DNA of 64,000 nt from Angomonas deanei (lineage: Eukaryota; Euglenozoa; Kinetoplastea; Trypanosomatida; Trypanosomatidae): assembly GCA_903995115.1 (NCBI GenBank), contig LR877145.1, positions 310,001 to 374,000 on the forward strand, given 5' to 3'. Below are positions 29,685 through 39,353 of this stretch, one piece after another. Made by a program: the position numbers and the translations under genes. The notes beneath the pieces were generated by a model. It saw only the letters and a list, made by a program, of their open reading frames with translations. It did not search any database and had not been told where the DNA came from. Position 1 is the first letter of the stretch. Every line of letters starts with the position of its first letter.

Positions 29685-30629
29685 TTAGTGCTTCTTCTCG
29701 CCTCCCTTGACAGGGTTCATCAGCTTGACAAAGTATTCGGTCATCGTGTAGGCAAAGATCAGCTTCGGGGCGGAGGCTACAATCTTTGGCGTGAGGCCCT
29801 TGAAGAAGGAGGTGACCCCCTCCTCCCGGAGCATCGCGGTGGCGGTGAAGATAGCATTCTTGCGCTCCCCCTCCGTCGCCTGCTGCACACGGGTCTTGAC
29901 GACATCCATCGGGTTGGAAATGGCAATCGAGCAGCACGCACCAATGGTGGCGGCGCAGGTGTTCTGGAAGAAGGTGGCGCTGCGGTAATCCTGGAGGCCA
30001 AAGATGTAGTTCTTGGTGAAGGCGGTACCACCGAAGAGGCAGAAGGAGCCGGGGGCGTTACGGCACATGGTCACCAGCGTACCCGCGTACATGCCGGTGA
30101 TACCCTCGGAGCGGAGGAGGTGGAAGAGTCCCTTGCTCATCGCCGCCTCGTTGGTCTGGCTAAGCACTTTCAGACGGTCGAGGGGCAGCAGAAACACCTC
30201 ACCGAGGCCGATGAGGCAACCAGCGGTGGCGTCGATCAGCACCTTATCCGCAGACCCGAAGGCGGAGGTAAAGCTGGAGCGGTGGTTGGTGTTGAGGTAA
30301 TCACGGACGAGGGGCTGACCCGCAAACTTGTAGACACGCTGGAACACCTTGTAGACCACGGCGTAGAGGGAGCCGGGGTAGAGGTAGATGACCTTGCGGA
30401 GGAAGCTGTCCTTGGCGTGCTTCTTGAAGATGATCTGGTTGAGGTTCGCGGCGGTCTCCCCGACGGAGCCACGCACGATGGAGCCCTTGTTGGACATGAG
30501 GCGCTTCGCCGTGGTGTCGAAGGGGTGAAAGAAGGCAATCTCGAGCACACCAGCGCAGGTGGCAGCCCCGGCGTGACCGCGGGCGAAACGCTCAAAAAAG
30601 CTCTTGTCGTTCTTTGTGGTGGCAGCCAT
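29685..30629 (-). CDS. Mitochondrial carrier, GTP/GDP carrier (Ggc1)-like
   Basis: A 314-residue six-helix carrier of the inner mitochondrial membrane. Three family repeats are visible, each with its Px[D/E]xx[K/R] motif: HPFDTTAKRLMSN, LPLDRLKVLSQTN and NPMDVVKTRVQ. The match to yeast Ggc1 is strong and extended, for example FHPxDTxxKRLMSN, RNAPGSFxLFGGxAF, YIxGLxDY and EGVTxFFKGLTPK. Ggc1 swaps mitochondrial GDP for cytosolic GTP. The ATG at 30629 (MAATTKNDKS) is preferred over an upstream in-frame ATG at 30731, because the 34 extra residues are the translation of an AT-rich leader and would precede the repeat start. A basic KKH tail ends the protein. Confidence 0.9.
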   Translation of the reverse strand: MAATTKNDKSFFERFARGHAGAATCAGVLEIAFFHPFDTTAKRLMSNKGSIVRGSVGETAANLNQIIFKKHAKDSFLRKVIYLYPGSLYAVVYKVFQRVYKFAGQPLVRDYLNTNHRSSFTSAFGSADKVLIDATAGCLIGLGEVFLLPLDRLKVLSQTNEAAMSKGLFHLLRSEGITGMYAGTLVTMCRNAPGSFCLFGGTAFTKNYIFGLQDYRSATFFQNTCAATIGACCSIAISNPMDVVKTRVQQATEGERKNAIFTATAMLREEGVTSFFKGLTPKIVASAPKLIFAYTMTEYFVKLMNPVKGGEKKH

Positions 30630-30872
30630 TTTTTTATTCGGAACGGTTGTTTTAAAGGAGCGAGGGACTTTACTAAAAACGGAAATAAAGATGATGAAAG
30701 AAAGAAAGAATATAAGGTGATTGGAATTCAACCGTGTTAAGTGTTTATCTCAACAGTTCTGTATGACGGTGTACAAATTTTTAATTATTTTATGAAAAGA
30801 TTTATTTATTCGTTATTCGTATTAAAAATGTTGATTAGGTTTTATCATTATTAAGAGTGATTTGTTTGTTTT

Positions 30873-33344
30873 TTAACTATCCTCGGAAGGAAGACCAGAG
30901 ATGCTCTTCTTCTTCTTGGACTTTGCCTTATCCATAATAGAGTCTACTGTATTCATAATGTGCTGCTGCGACTGTAGCTGTCCCATCACCTGACGGTAAC
31001 GCTTCTCCCGTATCTCGTCGGTCGCCGCGGACTCCTTCTCCCGCGCCCGTCGCTGCACCGTCGCCTCCGCCGTGAGGTGTCGCATCACCCGCTTCTTGTC
31101 CTCCCGCACCGTCCGCTTCAGTAACTTGATCTCATTGCGCACGGCACTCTCCGGCCGCTCATTCAACAGTGGCTCAAACTGACGTAAGGGACGTGGGCGG
31201 AAGGAGCGCATCGCGAGGGGGGTTCTAAACTTCTCTACCGCACTCACCTCCGCGGAGACGGTGCGCTGGAGTTGCACATGTGCCTGTCGTACTGCCTCTG
31301 ACGGGGACCAACCTGCCTCCTGTAAGAGGGCGTCTAACGAGGCGAGCGGCTCCGCAAAAACAGAAGGGAAGGCGGCGATGGAGCTGTACGTCTCGGCGAG
31401 CACCGTCAGCAGCCGGTAGGCAGCGAGCAATAGTCCTTCCTCGGAGGGAGACGTGGACAGCAGGTCGACCGCACTCCCAGCGGTGGTTCCCTTACCGGAG
31501 GTGCGCAGCAAGTCCTTCTCACATCGGTCGGCTAGAGGGAACGGCACTCGCACGCCTTGGTACCGCGCTGGTTCGAGCACCGAACGGGGCAGCTGCAGCG
31601 CTAGAATGTTAAACGGTGCCACCACCACCTCCGCCGCGAACCGCCCCTGACCGCTCACGAGAGACTGGGCCAGCAGCGAGGCCAGCACCAAGTAGCAGTG
31701 CGCGGACTCCAGGGACTCTATCTTCATTTGGGCAATCGTGGAGGAAAGAAAGATGTAAAAGGGCGTCATCACCTCATGACGGTAGTCGGAAGTGGGGAAC
31801 ACTTTCGAGATGACATAAAGATACAGCAACAGAGGGCGGTCGAGCGCCTTGCGGTTACTCCGTAAGAATTGTTTTTCCGCCTCGATGAGGACCGCTCTAA
31901 AGGTGTTGCTGACGTCCAGAAGGTGCTGCTGTGCGTAGACGTAAATTTGCAATACTATTTTGTGAATATCGGACGAACGTCTCTTCCGTGACGCCGCGTC
32001 GTCGTCTTCGATGGTGGTCTTGGCAATCTTCTCCAGCTGCGCCAATAGATTGTCTAGCACCGCCGTGCCCGTCACCGCCTCCGCGCCTGGCAGACTGCCC
32101 TCCTCCTCGTCGGCCTTCTCGTCCTCCATCTCGTCGTCGTCCTCGCTCTCGCCCTCGTAGGAGGAAGGGATATCGACATTGTCGTCCGCCATGTCCTCGT
32201 CATCCATGTGATAGGCATCGTCGCCCCCTCGCTGGACCCACTCTCCCTTACTCCTTTGGATCATGTCCCGCCCTCGCAGGCCGAGGTCCGGCAGCTCCTG
32301 TCGGTCCGCCTCCAGTACCGCCTGTTGTGCCTCCTGCAGGAGTATCTCCTCCTCCGAGAGCAGTCGGTCCGTGGCGTGGGCACGGCGGGGGTCTACTCGC
32401 ATGCTGTTCATGAGATTATCGAAATCGTCCTCCTCCTCCGCCTCGGTCTCCTTTTCTGTCATTTCTTTTTCTTCCGCGGAGACGATGGTGCCACTGCGAA
32501 CTAAGTTGAGCAGCTCTTGCTGGCTGGGGTCGAGGAAGGATATTTTCTTTTTCGATGTCTTGGTCGCCTCGGATGGTGTGTCATTCACGGTGACGGTCGA
32601 CTTCCCAGACGAGCGAATCGTTAATATCTTCGCAGTGGGATTCTTCTTGCGGTGATCCCGCAGCAGGGCACGGACCTCTGGGGTGTTGGACTTCAGAAAA
32701 GCTTGACGCTCTTCCTGGTCCTTATCGCGGGTGGGCAGCAGGTGCCGCAAGGTCTTGAACTCCTCATCCAGCTCCAGCGTCTGTTCCTCTCGCACCTCGC
32801 GCTCCCGCTGATCCGCGGCACGCTGCGAGCGGCTGTTGTGGATGACCTCGCGGAAGCGGTCTTGCTTCGTCATCTTCGTCGGCGCCCCCTCCTCCTCGGT
32901 GTTGTACTCGTTCTCATCTCGGGGACGACGGAGGGCCCCCAGCAGACCACCCCCAATACCAGCCTCTCCACCGGCAAGAGGAGTGCGCTCCTCCAGCTGG
33001 AACTTGCTCGACCGTCTGGCCGACCGCGACGCGCCGGACGGGGCACCGCTGGATATACCAAAGACACCAGACCGTGTGGACATGGGCTTTGCCGCCTTCG
33101 GTGTCCGTGCGGTACTGACAGGTGCCTCACTACTAAATAGAAAATCAGTGCTCCCCTTCTCTGCCGTCGAGTTTGACCTATCTGGCTGCATAAACCGCTT
33201 TACCTGTGATTCCTCCTGACGTAGCTCAAAGTGGCTCTGACGTTGGGTGAACCGATTGCCGCTCTCCTTTGCTTGATTGGCCACATTCTTGCGTTGTGTT
33301 CGTTGTGCTAACTTGCTGTTGAAAACAGCGCGTGAGGGTGGCAT
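30873..33344 (-). CDS. NOP14: NOP14, small-subunit ribosome assembly factor
   Basis: An 823-residue nucleolar protein of the SSU processome, needed for 18S rRNA maturation. The N-terminus is basic (FNSKLAQRTQRKNVANQ) with a Ser/Ala-rich stretch. The family core is recognisable: LLGALRRPRDENEYN, TKQDRFREVIHNSR, LDEEFKTLRHLLPTRDK, then DPRRAHATDRLLSEEEI with the acidic DEDMADDNVDIP region. A long helical middle follows (~430-700). The C-terminus has the basic helix with NEIKLLKRTVREDKKRVMRH and REKRYRQVMGQLQSQQ, ending in a Lys-rich tail. Length agrees with yeast Nop14 (810). Confidence 0.92.
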   Translation of the reverse strand: MPPSRAVFNSKLAQRTQRKNVANQAKESGNRFTQRQSHFELRQEESQVKRFMQPDRSNSTAEKGSTDFLFSSEAPVSTARTPKAAKPMSTRSGVFGISSGAPSGASRSARRSSKFQLEERTPLAGGEAGIGGGLLGALRRPRDENEYNTEEEGAPTKMTKQDRFREVIHNSRSQRAADQREREVREEQTLELDEEFKTLRHLLPTRDKDQEERQAFLKSNTPEVRALLRDHRKKNPTAKILTIRSSGKSTVTVNDTPSEATKTSKKKISFLDPSQQELLNLVRSGTIVSAEEKEMTEKETEAEEEDDFDNLMNSMRVDPRRAHATDRLLSEEEILLQEAQQAVLEADRQELPDLGLRGRDMIQRSKGEWVQRGGDDAYHMDDEDMADDNVDIPSSYEGESEDDDEMEDEKADEEEGSLPGAEAVTGTAVLDNLLAQLEKIAKTTIEDDDAASRKRRSSDIHKIVLQIYVYAQQHLLDVSNTFRAVLIEAEKQFLRSNRKALDRPLLLYLYVISKVFPTSDYRHEVMTPFYIFLSSTIAQMKIESLESAHCYLVLASLLAQSLVSGQGRFAAEVVVAPFNILALQLPRSVLEPARYQGVRVPFPLADRCEKDLLRTSGKGTTAGSAVDLLSTSPSEEGLLLAAYRLLTVLAETYSSIAAFPSVFAEPLASLDALLQEAGWSPSEAVRQAHVQLQRTVSAEVSAVEKFRTPLAMRSFRPRPLRQFEPLLNERPESAVRNEIKLLKRTVREDKKRVMRHLTAEATVQRRAREKESAATDEIREKRYRQVMGQLQSQQHIMNTVDSIMDKAKSKKKKSISGLPSEDS

Positions 33345-33651
33345 TGAAGGTATGCGTCAGCTGATATGTTTCGCTTTCTGGTTAGAAAATAGGGAAAGAG
33401 AAATGTAGATAAAAGAATGTTCACATAAGCGTTCCTGGTTACCTTCGTGCAGATAGGAAAGTAGAACTACAACAACAAGTGTGAATTCGCAACAGGTAAC
33501 TTGTGGATTGGTCACGTATATTAGTATTGTGAAAATTGTTCCCGATTCAGTTTTTCATGTAGTGTTTTATTATATATGGTTTTTGTTTGTTTAATTTTAT
33601 TTTTTGTGTTTTACTAATAGAAGTACAACTGTTTTTTTTTTTCAAAAATAA
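33345..33651. other. Intergenic gap, 307 bases, no gene seen
   Basis: AT-rich spacer with the acceptor region of NOP14 and the 3' UTR of the twin-CX9C gene. No extra signal seen. Confidence 0.6.
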
Positions 33652-34521
33652 CTAATTTCCTAAAGAATTGGCGCTATATGTCTCCACCATTTTCGAGGTA
33701 CAGGTTTTTAACTGTTTCACTAATCCAGCGCAATTCAGCACATCGGTCGTGATGACCGGTTTTTCCAAGTCCACCGTACTGTGTACCTGATTACTAACGC
33801 CACTCATCAGCTCCTTCTCCCGCTGCCGCATAATCTCGTGTTTCTTCTGCAGTGCCTTTTCATTTTCTTTCTCGTAGCACCGCAGCACGCGAGTCACCTC
33901 CTTCTCACACTTGAGGTCCTGGGAGGGGATGAGGTAGCGGTAGCGGGTGTCCTCGATCCTTTGTAGCAGCTGGTGGATGCGAGCCTCGGACTGGCGCAGC
34001 ATGTCCCGCTCCTCCTTTACCTTTGGGGTGAGGGTCTGCACCTCCGACTCCTTCATAATCTCCATCCGTACAGGTGGTAGTCCAGACTTCTTCTTGATCA
34101 CCTTGCGTGGTTCCACCTCGGGCTCCACCTCCTCTATTGGGGCGGGGGCGGCCTCGGGACGCCGTACGGCAGGGAAAGGCTCCGGTGCACCGTGGCGCTC
34201 CGACCACTGCAGGGCACCCACCTGCTGACCCCCTGTAAACCACGTCCATGGCTTGTACCACACCTTGGGGTGCCGCAGCGCATCCTCGTTCGATCGGTTG
34301 ATGAGCAGCAGGTCGGGTGGGCTCCGCATGGATGGGGTGCCAAAGACCTTTTCTGCGCTGGCAATATTATTTTGAACTATAAAAGCTCCTAACTTTTTCT
34401 GTCGCTCCACTTCCTCGGAGGAGAGCCCGTTCGTCTGGTTCAGGTCGGTCTGAATGTGAATTTCTTCCTTCGGTGGGACGCCACCGCCGGCTGCCGGCGG
34501 CTCCTTTGACAGGCTGGGCAT
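33652..34521 (-). CDS. Twin CX9C (CHCH) protein, possible MICOS MIC19-like
   Basis: A 289-residue soluble protein. The N-terminal part is Pro/Glu-rich with two aromatic patches (WYKPWTWF near 88-95). Residues ~150-245 form a charged coil. Two CX9C motifs sit at the C-terminus: C205-C215 (CEKEVTRVLRC) and C264-C274 (CAGLVKQLKTC). Twin CX9C pairs mark proteins oxidised by the Mia40/Erv1 relay in the mitochondrial intermembrane space. The order coil-then-CHCH, and the first motif (compare C...LQCY in CHCHD3), suggest a MIC19-like cristae organiser. The 48-residue gap between the two motifs is far longer than usual, so a non-CHCH fold is possible. Confidence 0.6.
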   Translation of the reverse strand: MPSLSKEPPAAGGGVPPKEEIHIQTDLNQTNGLSSEEVERQKKLGAFIVQNNIASAEKVFGTPSMRSPPDLLLINRSNEDALRHPKVWYKPWTWFTGGQQVGALQWSERHGAPEPFPAVRRPEAAPAPIEEVEPEVEPRKVIKKKSGLPPVRMEIMKESEVQTLTPKVKEERDMLRQSEARIHQLLQRIEDTRYRYLIPSQDLKCEKEVTRVLRCYEKENEKALQKKHEIMRQREKELMSGVSNQVHSTVDLEKPVITTDVLNCAGLVKQLKTCTSKMVETYSANSLGN

Positions 34522-34658
34522 TGGATGTACTAAATAATAACTATGGAAAAGAGAGAGAAAAACATTTCAGACGTTTTTATAGATTTTTCACTCCATAAAA
34601 AGCCAACCGTAATACATTCATTTGACTTTTGTTATTGAAAGCAACTAGTTCTGTTCTG

Positions 34659-37355
34659 TCATACCGATACGGTACACCCGTTTACGAGGAACTCCTCCAG
34701 CAGCCACTCGTCCAGATGGGTCGCAGCGGGGGATCCTCGCAGGGAGACCGTACGTAGCGAGGAGCAATAGAGCAGCCCCTCCACACTCTCCAGGAATGCA
34801 CAGTAGGTGAGGTCCAACTCTTGAATGCAGGCGGCGCCAGTCTCATTGCACGCCAGACCGTACCGTTTCACAAACGTGTCCTCCACCCTTGTTCTGCTCA
34901 AATCTACATAGAGTAGGGAAGAAACATACGCAAGCACGGTGAAGTCGGTGATGTAGGTGCACAGAGCCAAGTGTAAGTTCTGCAGTTTTAAACCTTTGGT
35001 GAATGGAGCACCGTCCGCTATCTGTCCCTCCTCCTCGATGGTGTTCGACTGGGCATGGTTCCACGCCATTGGTCTGTCCCTGTTGCACTGGAGGTCCACG
35101 CAGCTTAGCAGCACCTGCACGTACTCGGTGAGGGAGGCACTATCCACGGAGGTGCGACCCAAGTCGAGCGTGACCAGCTCCGTCAGCAGCCCAAGCGGCG
35201 CAATGTAGCGTACGGCGGTGCAGTCGTACAGGTTCAGATAGGTGGTGCACCGCCACTGCCGTCCCACCGTGAGCGAGGACGCGCTGAACAGCAGGGACGC
35301 CAGCTCCATCCGGCGCTCCTCCACGGTCTCCATCAGACACGACGTTCGCTTCGACAGTGGTCGGAGGAGTTGACACGGGAGGTCCACAAAAACAGCGAAC
35401 GACGTGTCAAATATAAAGTTGGAGGAGAGGGACAGTTCCTTTAGGGTGCGTACCTTGCCCAGGCAACCCACCGACCGGAGCGACGAACAGAGCTGTAGAG
35501 AGATGGTAGAAAGACCCACTGCCTCCGACCCCGGTGCATTGCTAGGCCGATAAACCAAGTTCCCCTCCTCGTTCAAGTGGAAGCGACACCACTCCTCCGA
35601 GAATCTGGCCAAGGCGGCATCGGTAATGCTTGTTTTATTCGCGAGAAGCGTGTGAAGGAATGGAATGCGTGCCAAAGGGGTGATGTCCCTTACTTGTCCA
35701 CAGCCGGATATATCAATCGATCGCAATGTATGATTATTGTCTAGTCCTTTTAGGCCATTCTCTGTGATGGCGCTGCCCCGCAGTGACAGGTGCGTCAGAT
35801 GATGGGCGCTACCCAGCACACCGACACGCCTTAGGAAAGAACTAAACGGTGCTCGTATCGTTTCCACATTGCAGCAGTGTTCCGCCAAGAAGGCGAGTGA
35901 GGCACCGTCTAACACGGACTGTTCTAATATCAGCGTCTTTAGTTGTCCTTGTGGGGCGTAACCCTCCATAGTCAAGCGTGCAGGCCACCACGCCGGTATG
36001 AGGCGGGCGGAAGCCTCACCGTTCGAGGGATGAGACTGCGACAGATTTAACGTTTGTAGGGACCTCAATGCCCACACGGCGTCTACATTTCGCAGCATGG
36101 CGCAGGCGGAAAGGTTCAGCTCGGTCAAGTAGGGAAGGGCAAACAGCGCGTAGAGACTGTCCGACGTGATATGGGTTTTACACAGCTCCAACTGTCGCAG
36201 CGCGGTGAGGCCAGACAGCCAAGAGAGATCGGTGACCCTCGCGCACCCCAGCAACTTCAGTACCTGGAGCGTGGGGCTACGGAGGCAGCTCAGGGAGGCG
36301 CTGTCGACGGTGGTCCCCGAAAGGTCCAGCCGGTAAAGATGGGGGAGAAACGACAAATACGAAAGGAATGTGTGATCCAGCAGCACCCTCATCAGCGTCA
36401 GTTCTTCTAGTGAGGACCAAGACGGTTCTGTCCCAGATAAGCAATCCCCCAAGGGGGAGACGGGGTAGGTAAAAAAGGAAAGATTGCACCGTTTCAGTCG
36501 TGGGAGTCGACTCAGTGCGATCCCAATTTCGGCCGCGCTTCCCTTGTAAAACGGCAAATCCAAGTGCTCTACGAACTGCCCCGCAAAACTGTCCCCCAAG
36601 GCACCAATGATGCCATCTCCCGTGGAGGCGGAGTGTAGACCGGTGATGGGGAGGCGCAGGGTCGGTAGCTGGCTCGTGAAGCTGAGTGTCGTCCCGATCC
36701 ACCGGCAGAGGTAGAGTGCAGTGAGAGAGTCCCCCCAGGTCCGCTCCAGCCAGGTCAGCACGGGACTCGTCGCCCCCGACACGTGGACAATAAAAGGGAG
36801 AGGCCGCTGTGTTTGACGGGCGGTCCACCAGCCAATCGGGGGAGGGCGCACGGCGAGTGCCCCTCCGCCTCTCTCCAGCGTCTCCTCGTACAGAAGTGCC
36901 TCCTCCCAGTCCTCGAACAGAGGTTCCTCCGCCGGCTCCACTGTGCCCGCCGTGGTGGGGAGTGGCGTTGCTTTCTTTCGCAAAGAGCTCTCGTCCAGTA
37001 CCAGCATGCACCGCACAAGGCACTCCTCCCTGGGGCTGTACGTGAGGAAGGTGACGGTGTTGCCCAGTCGCACCCCGATCGGCTCCTCCGCCCAGCAGTT
37101 CAGCTTGTCATACCCCTTACAGAGGTAGTTCGGATCGGAAAGGGGGTTCACCTCCACAGGTGGTGGGTTGTCCTCGTCGGGGGTAGCTTTTCTTCCCACA
37201 ATAGGGCGTGTCGTGCACATCTCTGCCGCCTCTCGCAAGATGGGATGGGCGCTGATGACCGCAAAGGGTGCACGACTACCGGAAAACTTTAAGACATTCA
37301 CCGCGTAGGACAGTTGGAATAAATTTTGACGTGTCGCCCCTTCAGGGAAAGACAT
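34659..37355 (-). CDS. Large leucine-rich-repeat protein
   Basis: An 898-residue protein starting MSFPEGATRQNLFQLS. An AG acceptor at 37375-37376 lies 20 bases upstream; the frame remains open for 72 more codons but these are hydrophobic leader translation before the acceptor. Residues ~1-250 are a non-repeat domain. From ~265 to the end there are many LRRs of the cysteine-containing/irregular type, with units such as LYRLDLSGTTVDSASLSCL, LRQLELCKTHITSDSLYAL and LVTLDLGRTSVDSASLTEY. No signal peptide or membrane segment. LRR arrays bind proteins; the partner is unknown. Confidence 0.85.
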   Translation of the reverse strand: MSFPEGATRQNLFQLSYAVNVLKFSGSRAPFAVISAHPILREAAEMCTTRPIVGRKATPDEDNPPPVEVNPLSDPNYLCKGYDKLNCWAEEPIGVRLGNTVTFLTYSPREECLVRCMLVLDESSLRKKATPLPTTAGTVEPAEEPLFEDWEEALLYEETLERGGGALAVRPPPIGWWTARQTQRPLPFIVHVSGATSPVLTWLERTWGDSLTALYLCRWIGTTLSFTSQLPTLRLPITGLHSASTGDGIIGALGDSFAGQFVEHLDLPFYKGSAAEIGIALSRLPRLKRCNLSFFTYPVSPLGDCLSGTEPSWSSLEELTLMRVLLDHTFLSYLSFLPHLYRLDLSGTTVDSASLSCLRSPTLQVLKLLGCARVTDLSWLSGLTALRQLELCKTHITSDSLYALFALPYLTELNLSACAMLRNVDAVWALRSLQTLNLSQSHPSNGEASARLIPAWWPARLTMEGYAPQGQLKTLILEQSVLDGASLAFLAEHCCNVETIRAPFSSFLRRVGVLGSAHHLTHLSLRGSAITENGLKGLDNNHTLRSIDISGCGQVRDITPLARIPFLHTLLANKTSITDAALARFSEEWCRFHLNEEGNLVYRPSNAPGSEAVGLSTISLQLCSSLRSVGCLGKVRTLKELSLSSNFIFDTSFAVFVDLPCQLLRPLSKRTSCLMETVEERRMELASLLFSASSLTVGRQWRCTTYLNLYDCTAVRYIAPLGLLTELVTLDLGRTSVDSASLTEYVQVLLSCVDLQCNRDRPMAWNHAQSNTIEEEGQIADGAPFTKGLKLQNLHLALCTYITDFTVLAYVSSLLYVDLSRTRVEDTFVKRYGLACNETGAACIQELDLTYCAFLESVEGLLYCSSLRTVSLRGSPAATHLDEWLLEEFLVNGCTVSV

Positions 37356-37374
37356 TCCAAAAAAGGGGAATAGG

Positions 37375-37395
37375 CTAAAACGGATAAAAATACAA
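37375..37395 (-). promoter_or_regulatory. Predicted splice acceptor of the LRR gene
   Basis: Minus-strand TTTTTATCCGTTTTAG ends with AG at 37375-37376, followed by a 19-base leader and the ATG at 37355. It excludes the upstream in-frame extension. Prediction only. Confidence 0.5.
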
Positions 37396-37597
37396 CGGTC
37401 AGTGATTAAAAAGTCTGTATTCCCTTTCGAATTGTGGATTGGTTGCTTGAAAGAAAAAAAAAAAAGGAAAGGCAAGTACGAATGTGAGCACAAAGAGTAT
37501 TTGGTAAACCATAACGGAGAGAATAAAAAATAAACAAAAACGGTGAAAACAAAAAATTGATGTGGAGGCAATATGCATTTTTTTCGTTTTTTGGCTT

Positions 37598-39046
37598 TTA
37601 TCTTCGCAACGCTCCATCAGGAGATTTACTCTTCACGATATATTTTTTCGAAGTCCACGATGAAATCGTAAATGGACCTCTATGATTCATTTTTGAAGTC
37701 GCAATCGCTAAATCAGGGCCCAGTCCCATCGGCTGCCCACTGGACAGTCTGGTGGAGGCATTCACCAACACCACCGCGCTGTCCACCGTCGTGCAGTACG
37801 TGTTGATGGCCTCCTCATCGGTGGCCACAATCCCATCGTTCTGCTTCGACCCAAATAGATCTAAAAAGAGGAGCACCTGCTCCAGAGAGTCCATCGTCTT
37901 AATGCACAGGGTGTGCGAGATATCGGAGAGGGAAGTGGCCCGGTAGTCCTCGTCACTCGCGAGGGCGCTCACCCAGTCCCCAGCCCGCTCAATCGAGACC
38001 TGATCCCCTAGCAGCCGCATCCCCCGCTCCCGCAGCTCCCGCATCAGCTCCGCGTACCGTGGGAAGCCGGCGTGGACGAGGAGCAGGGTCACCGCATTGG
38101 CTGCGCCCTCTCGCTGATACTTGGAGTTAACAATCACTCGCATGGCCGTCTCGAACGACGCGCTGCGGTCAATGTAGAGGGTGGTCACCTGGCTCGTGGC
38201 GCGGATCAGGGGGATGCAGGACCGCTGGCTGGCGAACTCGTACAGCTTGGGAGGACCGCAGACAATCGCCACATCCACTCGGTCTCTCACCTGCAGCCAC
38301 TCGATCGTCTTGCGGGGATTCACGTCTGCGTTCTCAATGTGGACGACGGAGGCGGCGGGCAGACCAGCCCGGTTGAGCGCCACCTGGGCACAGGAGACGA
38401 AGGCACGGTTCACCCGCTGCACCGCCGCCCCGCCATCCACCAGCACCGCGTTACCCGCTAATATACCCATCGTGATGGCGTCGATGGCCATGCGGGCACG
38501 GTAGCGGGAGAGAACCCCGACGAACCCCAGCGGGACCGCCACCTCGCACACCGTCATCTGAGGATCACAGTCCTTGAGGGTCGCATTCTCCTCCATCCAG
38601 GTGGCGGAGCCCAGTGGGTCGGGGCAGGAGATGAGATGCCGCACCTCACTGAGCAGCTTGTCAATGCGTAACTTGGGCATCTTGTGCTGGTTGTAGCTGT
38701 CGGGGACTGGCCGTGGGGTCATCCTGGTGGGGGTCGCATCATCGTCGTCCTCTTCCTCCTCCTCCTCTTCTTCCCCCTCTTTTTTTCCGTTGGTGGAATG
38801 GCCCTCCTCTTTTTTCGCCACCGGGCGGATGCCTTCCTCGACGGCACGGGAGGGAAACATCGCGGTGGCGCAGTCCAGCCGGTTGGCATGGAGGATATCC
38901 TCCTCATTTTTTGCAATTTCGCTCAATATCGTTTTCAAAAATAAGTGTCGTTGTTCTAATGGGGAAGCCGCTAGTACGGATTTGGCTTCGACGGCCGCCT
39001 GCAGCTCATTCAGTACGGCGGAAAACAAGAAACGGCAACGACGCAT
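37598..39046 (-). CDS. Gamma-glutamyl phosphate reductase (ProA)-like, catalytic Cys absent
   Basis: A 482-residue protein of the aldehyde-dehydrogenase fold, aligned by eye with ProA (glutamate-5-semialdehyde dehydrogenase of proline synthesis). Shared landmarks: PLGFVGVLSRYRARMAIDAI, LAGNAVLVDGGAAV, RAGLPAASVVHI, IPLIRATSQ, VNSKYQREGAANA and the C-terminal VNASTRL...GLGPDLAIATSKMN.RGPF...KYIV. The catalytic Cys of the QRPxxCNA motif is replaced by Ala316 (codon GCC at 38099-38101), and the preceding GNCH motif by SQVT. A Glu/Asp-rich insert lies at about 80-115. ProA activity is unlikely. The start at 39046 (MRRCRFLFSAVL) gives a short basic leader; an in-frame upstream start lies in the spacer. 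Confidence 0.82.
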   Translation of the reverse strand: MRRCRFLFSAVLNELQAAVEAKSVLAASPLEQRHLFLKTILSEIAKNEEDILHANRLDCATAMFPSRAVEEGIRPVAKKEEGHSTNGKKEGEEEEEEEEDDDDATPTRMTPRPVPDSYNQHKMPKLRIDKLLSEVRHLISCPDPLGSATWMEENATLKDCDPQMTVCEVAVPLGFVGVLSRYRARMAIDAITMGILAGNAVLVDGGAAVQRVNRAFVSCAQVALNRAGLPAASVVHIENADVNPRKTIEWLQVRDRVDVAIVCGPPKLYEFASQRSCIPLIRATSQVTTLYIDRSASFETAMRVIVNSKYQREGAANAVTLLLVHAGFPRYAELMRELRERGMRLLGDQVSIERAGDWVSALASDEDYRATSLSDISHTLCIKTMDSLEQVLLFLDLFGSKQNDGIVATDEEAINTYCTTVDSAVVLVNASTRLSSGQPMGLGPDLAIATSKMNHRGPFTISSWTSKKYIVKSKSPDGALRR

Positions 39047-39353
39047 GTGTACCTTTTTTTTTATTATTATTTGTTTGTTGGGTTGAGTATCCCAGTGTGT
39101 ATATGCTTTCACTGAAAAAAGCTGGCTACTGTGTTCAAGTGAGAAACGGAAGAAAAGAATGAAATTATTCAAAAGACGAACAGAGCATCTCCATCAGGCG
39201 AAAAAACGACTACATGCAACAACAAAAAAATAAAAAAAAGATTTTATTATTTACCCGCATGATGCGACTTGAAAACAATCATGACCAATTATACGGTGCA
39301 ACTTTTAAAATTAATTAATACTGTTTATTATGAAAAAAGAAAAAAAAATGGGC
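39047..39353. other. Intergenic gap, 307 bases, no gene seen
   Basis: AT-rich spacer. A pyrimidine tract in the minus sense lies near 39222-39245. It holds the ProA-like acceptor region and the 3' UTR of the small membrane protein. Nothing else seen. Confidence 0.6.

Noticed and set aside
29640-30740. Long plus-strand open frame (366 codons) opposite the mitochondrial carrier
   Set aside because: It is antisense to a clearly recognised carrier, has no recognised family and shows the mirrored composition expected of a shadow frame.
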